The notes beneath the pieces were generated by a model. That model saw only the letters and a list, made by a program, of their open reading frames with translations, ran no database searches and was not told the origin of the DNA. A stretch of 40,555 nt of DNA from CAYXZO01 sp964469505. Its GTDB lineage: Bacteria; Fidelibacterota; UBA8477; JABMPR01. The stretch is taken from positions 1-40,555 of the forward strand of contig CAYXZO010000018.1 in NCBI GenBank assembly GCA_964469505.1. The letters are read 5' to 3'. The stretch's first letter is position 1, and every line of letters starts with the position of its first letter. The position numbers and the translations under genes are program-made. This document shows positions 6,855-14,102 of this stretch, in pieces.

Positions 6855-7313
6855 ATGACTGCGGGACGCAAATCAGCTCCCGGCTTTACTTTCATCGAAG
6901 TTCTGGTAGGGATGCTCATTACCGGAATTGCAGCCGCTGCCATGCTGTACGGTATTACCTACGCCCGCGCTCAAATACGCCAGGTGGTTATCCAGGAACG
7001 AGCCCTGGATGAACTGTCCAGTTATATGGAATACTGGATTGGCAGGCTGCATGATAACAATGTGACCCAGCACGAAATGGCCGGTGATAACCGTGGCCAG
7101 GAAGTAATTCTATACAGCCCTATTGGCGATCCCGATCTGGCGGTCAAGGGCAAATTGTACCGGGAGGAAATTCAAAAGGAATATTCCTATCTGAACCCTG
7201 GTCTGTCCCCCTATTACACCCTCACTTGTTATCTCCGTTGGCGAGACCCGGTGGTTTCCGAGGATGAGGAGCAGGAATTACGCTTGACCACCAAGGTGAT
7301 TCCCTTCCGTTGA
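6855..7313 (+). CDS. Minor pilin / pseudopilin
   Basis: A 152-residue protein with a type III (prepilin) leader: G10|FTFIEV, Glu at mature position 5, then a hydrophobic helix to about residue 31. The rest is a small soluble domain with no family I can name (YMEYWIGRLHDNN, charged tail DEEQELRLTTKVIPFR). The ribosome-binding site GGAGGAGAGG lies upstream of ATG 6855. By position it is a minor pilin of the GspI/PilV type, helping to prime or cap the fibre. That assignment comes from context only. It is followed after one base by the next pseudopilin gene. Confidence 0.8.
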   Translation: MTAGRKSAPGFTFIEVLVGMLITGIAAAAMLYGITYARAQIRQVVIQERALDELSSYMEYWIGRLHDNNVTQHEMAGDNRGQEVILYSPIGDPDLAVKGKLYREEIQKEYSYLNPGLSPYYTLTCYLRWRDPVVSEDEEQELRLTTKVIPFR

Positions 7314-7314
7314 C

Positions 7315-7920
7315 ATGAGAAGAACAGTTTCCATAGCCAACAGTCCGACTTTCTCATCCGGTTTCACGCTAATCGAAGTAGCGTTATCTCTTTTAGTTTC
7401 AGGAGCCATAATTACCGGCCTGTTTATTGGGATGAAATCCCTGGTAGGTTACTACCAGCAAGATTGGGTTCTGCTGGACGTCCGCCGCTACGGCAATCTT
7501 TCCCTGGATCGTATCTGTCAACTATTGGAAAAAGCCAGGGACGTAAAGCAGGATAACTGGATGGGGTATGATCGCCTGGACATTCAGAACCAGCGAGAAT
7601 ATTTGACCCTGCTGGCCAATCCCCAGGAAGGTTTTTTGCTGGATAACCGACCCTTGCTGGCAGGGATGCCTTTCCCCAATATTGGGCAATACCGCAACAA
7701 CAACCAGCGGATAATCACCCTGGAAAAGTTTCTATGCCGACCTATCCGGAACGTCCCCGGTTTTAACCTGCAAGGACGCCATCTGGCCCGTTTCGCCCGT
7801 TCGTTGTGGGATATCCAATTGGTCATGTCCATTGCCCAGAACTACCCGGGTGAACCGGAGAGCAAGCAGTATGTCAACTTTCACCGGCGGGTATTCATAC
7901 CTAGGATTTATTTGCGATGA
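7315..7920 (+). CDS. Minor pilin / pseudopilin, PilW/GspJ-like
   Basis: A 201-residue protein with a 16-residue leader ending in G16|FTLIEV and a hydrophobic helix to about residue 38. A larger soluble domain follows with no cysteine pair apart from scattered single Cys. Size and order (after a smaller GspI/PilV-like protein and before a PilX-like one) fit the PilW or GspJ class, minor subunits at the tip of the fibre. The start ATG at 7315 follows the previous stop by one base. The stop overlaps the next start (ATGA at 7917-7920), so the two are translationally coupled. Confidence 0.78.
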   Translation: MRRTVSIANSPTFSSGFTLIEVALSLLVSGAIITGLFIGMKSLVGYYQQDWVLLDVRRYGNLSLDRICQLLEKARDVKQDNWMGYDRLDIQNQREYLTLLANPQEGFLLDNRPLLAGMPFPNIGQYRNNNQRIITLEKFLCRPIRNVPGFNLQGRHLARFARSLWDIQLVMSIAQNYPGEPESKQYVNFHRRVFIPRIYLR

Positions 7921-9796
7921 CATTAGCCTGGCGTACGCGGGAAGAAGGTCACGTAGTTTTCATCGCTCTCCTGTTTGTTCTGGTGAGCGTGGGCCTAACG
8001 CTGGGGTATCTGCGCTTTGTGGTGGGAGAACGAATTCAGTTCTTGCAGCGGCTGGCACGTGTCAGGGCTCGATACAACGCTGAGTACGGTCTGGCTGAAA
8101 AAGGTTACCCTTTTATAACCAGCCNNNNNNNNNNNNNNNNNNNNNNNNNNNNNNNNNNNNNNNNNNNNNNNNNNNNNNNNNNNNNNNNNNNNNNNNNNNN
8201 NNNNNNNNNNNNNNNNNNNNNNNNCGATACAACGCTGAGTACGGTCTGGCTGAAAAAGGTTACCCTTTTATAACCAGCCCCAACTTCACCATGCCTGATA
8301 CGGTTTTGGAGGGACATGAAATCCCGGAGATGCGGGGGTCCTACCGGGATGTAGTGTGTCAGGCCATCAACAATCCCCTGACCAATCGTAACGAATTCCG
8401 GGCCCGCGCCACGGGCGTGAGTTATTACAATGGATTCACCGGTGTCCCGGTGGAGGTTACCTATACCGAGCAAATCGTCTTCCAGCCGGTTGGGTTTGAG
8501 GAGTACATGTATTTCACCAATGAGGAGAAGCCCGGCGGCGGCCCGTGGTTGGGAACCTATGTTTCTTTCGGCGCAAATGACGTTTTGGAAGGCGTGGTTT
8601 TCTCCAACGATGATATCACCATGAGTCAGTACGGTTGTCCCACTTTTACCGAGGACAGCGATGTGGGGACTGCTGGCACCTTTATTATGAATGGTTGTAA
8701 CGAGGACCAGGTTTTTCAGGGCACTTACGAGGATTCCATGCCGGAAGTGCAATGGCCGCCCTTTGCCGGTCAGGAACGGGTGCGGGCCGCGGCGGACTAC
8801 TTTTTCGATGCTACTACCCTGATTAGCCCTGGTAATCCTTCCCGCCATGATACGCTGATAATGACCGAAATCGATTTCTCGCCAGGAAGTTTTACCGTCA
8901 AACGCTGGGCCTATGTTATTCCCCCGGTATCCCAGGCTGGAATGTTCACCGGGACTTTCTGGGATACGCTGAAGATGTACTATCCCAAGAAATTCCGGGA
9001 TTTGACGGGAATGATGGGGGTTTACACCGGTGATATCGAATTCCAACATTTCGACTTCCCCGAACCTACGGACGTCACGGATTATATCGAATACCGGACC
9101 ATCTACGACAACGAAGCGGTGATCTGGATTGAAGGCGGACAGGTGAGGGTTAAAGGCATCATCGGTGGTCGATACACTGTGGCCACCTCCTCCAACGTGG
9201 TCTATCGAATGCACTATAACAATGCCACCCTGGACACCATGCCCTGCAACATCTGGATCATCGATGACTTGATCTACGAAGATTCTTCCCCCACCGGAAG
9301 AGTAACCCCTGGGTCCCGTAACCGATTAGGACTTCTTTCCGGAGGGAATGTCATTGTGGCCAATACGCGACCCAACGGCGCTAAAAATCAGGCTTTCGGC
9401 AGCAACGTTATCATTAACGCCGCCATCATCGCCATGAATGAGTCCTTCCTGGTCCACTACTGGCAGAACACTACTTCCGGTTACAATTTCGTGGATTTGG
9501 GGGGCCAGGTGAAAGGTGACGGACGGGGACCGGCACGTTTCGGAGGCGTAACCGGTTCTGGCGATATTCGCGGTACCATTACGCTGTGGGGTAGTGTAAC
9601 CCAGGCGAAACGGGGGTACGTCAAGCGTAATGCCCCGGGGCCTTACAGTATTTCCCCGGGAATAGGCTACAACAAGAATTACCATTACGATTATAATCTT
9701 CGTGATTTCCCACCGCCGCACTGGCCAGAGACGCGGTTGACTAACGGCGGTGCCAATCTAAAACTAACCAGCTATGGAGCGTACGAAGGTTCATGA
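7917..9796 (+). CDS. Large PilX/DUF4900-like pilus protein, interrupted by a scaffold gap
   Basis: Two open pieces, 7917-8124 and 8225-9796, belong to one gene. The 55 bases before the N-gap are repeated exactly after it. Removing one copy and the Ns (155 bases) joins the frames without a stop and gives a protein of 574 residues. The N-terminus has one membrane helix (about residues 12-30, EGHVVFIALLFVLVSVGLTL) and no G|F prepilin site, as in PilX/GspK-like proteins. The exported part ends in a stretch resembling the DUF4900 type, with GNVIVANT, NVIINAAIIAMNESFLVH, GTITLWGSVTQAKRG and GYNKNYHYDYNLRD. It overlaps the preceding pseudopilin and pilM by four bases each. The role is unknown; a tip or surface component of the pilus is likely. 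The raw frames on either side of the gap should not be annotated as two genes. Confidence 0.8.
8070..8279 (+). repeat. Exact 55-base duplication flanking the scaffold gap
   Basis: Positions 8070-8124 and 8225-8279 are identical, starting CGATACAACGCTGAGTACGG. They lie immediately left and right of the N-run. The best explanation is two contigs that overlap by 55 bases but were scaffolded with a fixed gap. A real tandem repeat is less likely because collapsing one copy restores a single open frame. Confidence 0.9.
8125..8224. other. Scaffold gap of exactly 100 N
   Basis: One hundred undetermined bases, a typical placeholder length. Given the identical flanks, the true distance is probably minus 55 bases, so nothing is missing. 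Confidence 0.97.
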
Positions 9797-10851
9797 CAAT
9801 TGCCCTGGATATCGGCCGGTTCGAACTCAAACTGGTGCAGATGCAGAAAACCTCGAAAGGGTTCATCCTGGAAAAAGCGCTAGCGGAGCCTGTGTTCCAG
9901 GACCTGGCCCGCTTTGATCCCGAAAAAATAACCTCTGATCTGGTGGTGGAAGCCGGTACCCGGCTTTTTGCCAAGGCGGGAATCAAACCCCGCCGGGTGA
10001 AAAACCTTATCAGCGGTTTGAGTAACCAGCACACCAGCATCCGCCAGGTAAAGATGGTCAGCATGGATGACCCCGAAGAGCTGCAAGAAGCTCTTCAATT
10101 GGAGGCCCGCAAGCATATTCCCATGGATGGAACCGACGCCATGATGGACTACCAGATTCTCTCCGAAGATCCTCTGGAACTGGACAAAGTGAATATTCTC
10201 ATGGTGGCTTCCACCCAGCGCAACTTACAGAACCATCTGGGGCTGTTACAGCGGATGGGTCTACGGCCTGGAATAGTGGATGCCGACGCGGTAGCCTTGG
10301 CGAATGCTTACATCATCGAATCCGGCTTGCCCGATGAAGGTACGGACGTTTTTTTGAACGTGGGAGCCTTGTCTTCCACGCTGGTGGTGTGGGGCCGGCG
10401 GGCACCCTTCTTCACCCGGGATATTCAAATCGCCGGACACCATTTTACCCAGGAGTTGGTGAAACGGCTGGATATTTCCTACGTGGAAGCTGAGGAGCTG
10501 AAAAAACAGAAACCTTTGCTGGAGCTTGTGCAGGGGCAGAGCAGCGGTGAAGGTGATTTTCGTATCCAGGTGGCAGAACATACCGTATTCGACGATCTGG
10601 TGGATGAAATCCGCCGCTCGCTGCGCTTCTATTTGAAAGAAAGCAATACTTCCACTTTTAATCGTATCCTTCTTACGGGTGGGGCAGGGGCTACTCCGGG
10701 CCTGGCGGAGTATATCCAGGAACGGTTAAATATTCCGGTGGAGTTCTTCAATCCCCTTACCCAGTGTTTGCACAAAAAGGACCTGGAAGCGCCGGATCCC
10801 AGCAAGTTTTCCATCGCCATGGGCATGGCGATGCGGGCCCTGATGGAGTAG
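9793..10851 (+). CDS. pilM: PilM, actin-like pilus assembly ATPase
   Basis: A 352-residue cytoplasmic protein of the FtsA/actin fold that binds the N-terminus of PilN on the inner face of the membrane. Visible actin-fold pieces are the first phosphate loop TIALDIGRFELKLVQ near the start, VFLNVGALSSTLVVW in the middle (second phosphate strand), and RILLTGGAGATPGL near residue 295 (adenosine motif). LQLEARKHIPMD matches PilM proteins. It overlaps the preceding gene by four bases (ATGA) and is followed by PilN-, PilO-, PilP- and PilQ-like genes, the classical order. The length is typical. Confidence 0.93.
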   Translation: MTIALDIGRFELKLVQMQKTSKGFILEKALAEPVFQDLARFDPEKITSDLVVEAGTRLFAKAGIKPRRVKNLISGLSNQHTSIRQVKMVSMDDPEELQEALQLEARKHIPMDGTDAMMDYQILSEDPLELDKVNILMVASTQRNLQNHLGLLQRMGLRPGIVDADAVALANAYIIESGLPDEGTDVFLNVGALSSTLVVWGRRAPFFTRDIQIAGHHFTQELVKRLDISYVEAEELKKQKPLLELVQGQSSGEGDFRIQVAEHTVFDDLVDEIRRSLRFYLKESNTSTFNRILLTGGAGATPGLAEYIQERLNIPVEFFNPLTQCLHKKDLEAPDPSKFSIAMGMAMRALME

Positions 10852-10905
10852 GGGAGTTGTCTTGATAAAAAGCAGATAGTGAACCAGCAGCAAACGGATT
10901 AGTAC

Positions 10906-11511
10906 ATGATCACCGTCATCAAAATCAACCTGAACCATTCCGCCGGCCGGGCTGCCCGGCTGGAGGCTTTTCGCAATAGAATCCGCTGGACCTATTTCGG
11001 GGTCGCGGTGGGATTGTTGATCCTGGGAGCCGTGGCTTTGGGTTATGAGAATTACCGTATGGAGCAGCTGATCCAGGCCAAGCAGCAGCAGATCAATGAT
11101 ATTAAGCTGAAAATCCAGGAGTTACGTAAGAAGGGCAAGAATCTTTCCCGTAAGGACATCCTGGCAATGGCCGACCTGGAGTCACGGCGGATTCTTTGGG
11201 CGCGGAAGCTACAGGCCCTAAGTCGACTAGCCCCTCACGACATGGCCATTACTGGTCTGGTTTACAAAGATAACCGGCTGTTCATCAGCGGTATTCTGCG
11301 GGTTTTTGAAGACCAGCGGGAATTCGATATCATCGATCAATTTATCGAGCGTTTGCGCAACGACCCCACTTTTTCCCAGGATTTCACCAAGATCAAATTC
11401 TCCAAATTCAGCCGTTTGACCTTGCTGAATCAGGAAATCGTCTCTTTCGAGATTCAAGCCTATTTGAAAAGCACACCTGCCAGAACCAAAGCTCCAAAAA
11501 GGAAGGTTTGA
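10906..11511 (+). CDS. pilN: PilN-like pilus alignment protein
   Basis: A 201-residue bitopic inner-membrane protein. A short cytoplasmic N-terminus (ITVIKINLNHS, the PilM-binding type of segment with I-N-L-N) leads into one membrane helix (about 28-47), a coiled-coil-like stretch rich in Q, K and E (about 50-80), and a small ferredoxin-like periplasmic domain. It is 54 bases after pilM; a stop codon just upstream of ATG 10906 excludes a longer protein, and the ribosome-binding site is weak. It overlaps pilO by one base. Identification rests on the INLN motif, topology and order. Confidence 0.87.
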   Translation: MITVIKINLNHSAGRAARLEAFRNRIRWTYFGVAVGLLILGAVALGYENYRMEQLIQAKQQQINDIKLKIQELRKKGKNLSRKDILAMADLESRRILWARKLQALSRLAPHDMAITGLVYKDNRLFISGILRVFEDQREFDIIDQFIERLRNDPTFSQDFTKIKFSKFSRLTLLNQEIVSFEIQAYLKSTPARTKAPKRKV

Positions 11512-12062
11512 TGTTTCGCGTAAAACTGCTTTTTCTGAGCACGTTTGTCCTGTTGGCAGTTTTCTATGTCGAGCTTAACTGGGTCTATCGGGACAAACCG
11601 GCGGATATCCGTTATCTGGATCGGCAGATCGCCCGCTGGAACGAAAAGCTGATCACCGCCCAGATTCTAGCCAGTAAGCTGGAACATGTGTATTCCCTGT
11701 TCGAAAACAACCTGGCTCTGAGCGCCCGGGATACGTTGGTAGCCGAAGCCTCCATGCCCTTTCTGAACTGGCTTACCAATACCTTCAACCGGCTGAACAT
11801 TAAACTGATCAGCATTCGTCCCAAACCGTCTCAACGCATGGGCCGACACTATAAAACACCCTACGAGTTTGAGATCGAATGCGATTTCAAGCAGTTGGGC
11901 AAGCTGATGACGATTTTCGAGCGTTCCCCGCGATTGATTGCGGTACATGAGTTCAACGTGAAGAATGGAATTCAGCGCTTGAAGAATACCCGCGATGTCC
12001 GTTTGCTGCAAAAACATCGGGTGGAGATGAAAATCGCCACCTTAACCCTCATCAAGAGCTGA
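11511..12062 (+). CDS. pilO: PilO-like pilus alignment protein
   Basis: A 183-residue bitopic membrane protein. The membrane helix is close to the N-terminus (about residues 5-20, LLFLSTFVLLAVFYV), followed by a coiled-coil stretch and a periplasmic ferredoxin-like domain (YEFEIECDFKQLGKLMTIFE is PilO-like). Start choice: ATG 11511 overlaps the pilN stop as TGATG and has AAGGAAGG upstream; an in-frame TTG three bases earlier would add one residue. PilO forms heterodimers with PilN and links PilM to PilP and the secretin. Identification is by topology, one motif and gene order. Confidence 0.83.
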   Translation: MFRVKLLFLSTFVLLAVFYVELNWVYRDKPADIRYLDRQIARWNEKLITAQILASKLEHVYSLFENNLALSARDTLVAEASMPFLNWLTNTFNRLNIKLISIRPKPSQRMGRHYKTPYEFEIECDFKQLGKLMTIFERSPRLIAVHEFNVKNGIQRLKNTRDVRLLQKHRVEMKIATLTLIKS

Positions 12063-12064
12063 CC

Positions 12065-12592
12065 ATGGACCGGCGAACTAAATTTTTCTGGTCATTGTCC
12101 CTCACCCTGGCAGTATTGGTGATTTTGTGGGAAAGCGCCACCATCTGGAAAGTCCATCGCCAGCGAGTGACTTTTGAACGCCAGAGCAAAGCCACTGTAA
12201 TCGGTACCGATAAAGAGCTGGTGGAGGTCATCAACTTTCTGGAAGAACGTCTGAAAAAGCGTGAGAGCTACCGTTTTAAAGCCCGTAATAACCCCATGTT
12301 ACTAACTAATGCCGTGTTCATTCCCACCGGTAAGGGAGGCTATCTCCAGGGGTTATGGGCCAATACCATTCGGGTCAGTTCCATCGTAAGTGGCAGCCGA
12401 CGCTATGCCCTGGTGCAGTACAAGGGTAAAAACTACACCGTTCAGGTCGGGGATACGGTCGGTGGTGAGAAGATTCTGGAAGTTAAGCAGGAAGGTATCG
12501 TCACCATAAGGAACGGCAAGCGCCATTTCTATCCCATTCAGGGCCTGGTTCTGGAAGCGGAACAGGCCGCCCGTTACCTGCAACGCGAGTAA
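12065..12592 (+). CDS. pilP: PilP/GspC-like secretin-docking protein
   Basis: A 175-residue protein with a membrane helix at about 8-27 and a flexible linker with a charged helix (ELVEVINFLEERLKKRES). The C-terminal beta domain of the HR type (about 115-170) contains IRVSSIVSGSRRYALVQYKG, YTVQVGDTVGGEKILEVKQE and GIVTIRNGKRHF, the usual pattern of PilP and GspC. It joins the inner-membrane PilNO frame to the secretin. Classical PilP is a lipoprotein, but here there is no lipobox and the N-terminus looks like a permanent anchor as in GspC. It sits between the pilO and pilQ genes with two- to three-base gaps. Confidence 0.8.
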   Translation: MDRRTKFFWSLSLTLAVLVILWESATIWKVHRQRVTFERQSKATVIGTDKELVEVINFLEERLKKRESYRFKARNNPMLLTNAVFIPTGKGGYLQGLWANTIRVSSIVSGSRRYALVQYKGKNYTVQVGDTVGGEKILEVKQEGIVTIRNGKRHFYPIQGLVLEAEQAARYLQRE

Positions 12593-12616
12593 TCCGTGGA
12601 AGCTGGAGAAAAGTTC

Positions 12617-14071
12617 ATGAAAGTAACCAATTTTCTAATGGCACTTAGCTTGGTCTTAATCCTGAATTATCCGGCAGGAGCCCAAACGGCAGCACCGGCG
12701 GACTCAGCGCCGCGGCCTTCGGGATTGGTCACTATCCACGCTGAAGACGCCCACCTGCCCAGCATTCTAGCCATTCTGGCCAAGGAAAGCGGCTACAACA
12801 TTGTCACCGGCCCCGGCGTCAACATGAAAGACAAGATTTCTATCCATTTGGACAACGTGCCGGTGGAACAGGCCGTGAACCTGGTGGTGCGGGCCGCCGG
12901 TTTGAGCTACGAGGTGGTTGGCAATTCCTTCCTGGTGGCTTCACCGCAGCGGTTGAAAGAAGAAGTGGGGGTTAAATCTTACGTTATTCCACTACAGTAC
13001 GCCAATGCCAATGAAGTCAAGGATCTATTGGCTAACATCACCGATCAAGTCACGGTTGATCCTGGTGGAAACAAGTTACTAATAAACACCAGTCCCAAAA
13101 AGATCGCCGAGATTAAGGAAATCATTCGGGCCGTGGATGTACCTGTGCTGCAGATCATGCTGGAGGCCCGGTTGATCGAGGTGGCCGTCGCCGATGAGAA
13201 CGCCCTCGGCATTGACTGGGCCAAACTAGCCAAGCTGACCACCATTTTGGCTGAGAACGCAGCTCCCAATCTGCCGGGAGTAGGGGGTAGTCTGGTACCG
13301 GGTATGTCCCAGCAAATGCAGTCTGATGGTTCGGTGATAGAGCAATATTCGCCTTTACCCACCGGTGAAGTTCCGCGCAACATGTACTTCCAACGGCTGG
13401 AACGGGGAACCCGCATCGGTTTCAGCCGGCAGTTGACCGCCTTCGATGTAACACTGGATTTTCTCCTTAAGCACAATCAGGCCGACGTGCTGGCCAATTC
13501 ACAAGTAGTGACTCTGAACGGTAAAGAAGCCAATATCTCCATGGTGGATGTGGTGCCGTACATCCTCTCCAGCGGAGGCCTGGGAGGCCAGGTTCAGGTC
13601 CAGCGGGAACAGGTGGGTATCAAATTGCACATTCTCCCCACGGTCAATACCGACGGGTATATCACCACCACCGTGACCCCGGAAGTTTCCTCCATTTTCG
13701 ATTTTATCGGTCCTGACCGTAACATTCCCTGGGTGAAACGGCGGGTCTCCACCACCACCATTCGGGTCAAGGACGGCGAATCCATAATCATTGCGGGCTT
13801 GTTGGGAGTAGACAAGAAAGTGGTGACCTACAAATTCCCCTTCCTGGGCGATTTACCCTGGATCGGCAAGCTGTTCCGCCATGTGGCAACCCATGAGAAT
13901 AAGACCGACCTTATCATCCAGATCACGCCGCACATTATTAAAGACAACTATTCCGGAATTCGCAAAACCAGGCTGATGAAAGCACTGGAAGAAGAGGTTC
14001 AGTCCAAAGGTACCGTGTACCATGAGCCTACCAGTGCCGATTCGGCTACAATACAGGTGAAAGTGAAATGA
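12617..14071 (+). CDS. pilQ: PilQ/GspD-type outer-membrane secretin
   Basis: This 484-residue protein forms the outer-membrane gate for the pilus. The signal peptide is about residues 1-23 (LMALSLVLILNYPAGAQ). An STN/N0-like domain follows (VTIHAEDAHLPSILAILAKE), then one N1/NolW domain (SYVIPLQYANANEVKDLLAN to IIRAVDVP). The secretin pore domain starts at QIMLEARLIEVAVADE and ends with IIIAGLLGVDKKVV and FPFLGDLPWIGKLFR. No AMIN domain is present and only one N-domain repeat, so it is short for a PilQ. ATG 12617 is chosen with GGAG eight bases upstream and an immediate signal peptide; the longer frame starts at GTG 12596. A separate pilotin was not recognised. Confidence 0.92.
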   Translation: MKVTNFLMALSLVLILNYPAGAQTAAPADSAPRPSGLVTIHAEDAHLPSILAILAKESGYNIVTGPGVNMKDKISIHLDNVPVEQAVNLVVRAAGLSYEVVGNSFLVASPQRLKEEVGVKSYVIPLQYANANEVKDLLANITDQVTVDPGGNKLLINTSPKKIAEIKEIIRAVDVPVLQIMLEARLIEVAVADENALGIDWAKLAKLTTILAENAAPNLPGVGGSLVPGMSQQMQSDGSVIEQYSPLPTGEVPRNMYFQRLERGTRIGFSRQLTAFDVTLDFLLKHNQADVLANSQVVTLNGKEANISMVDVVPYILSSGGLGGQVQVQREQVGIKLHILPTVNTDGYITTTVTPEVSSIFDFIGPDRNIPWVKRRVSTTTIRVKDGESIIIAGLLGVDKKVVTYKFPFLGDLPWIGKLFRHVATHENKTDLIIQITPHIIKDNYSGIRKTRLMKALEEEVQSKGTVYHEPTSADSATIQVKVK

Positions 14072-14102
14072 TTACACCTGGTTTTAACCATAAGGGAGTA
14101 GC

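Noticed and set aside
8105..9214. Long reverse-strand open frame of 369 codons across the N-gap
   Set aside because: It runs through 100 undetermined bases and is antisense to a real pilus gene with better codon pattern and operon context.
7917..9796. Two separate genes on either side of the gap
   Set aside because: The identical 55-base flanks and the restored frame after collapsing support a single gene.
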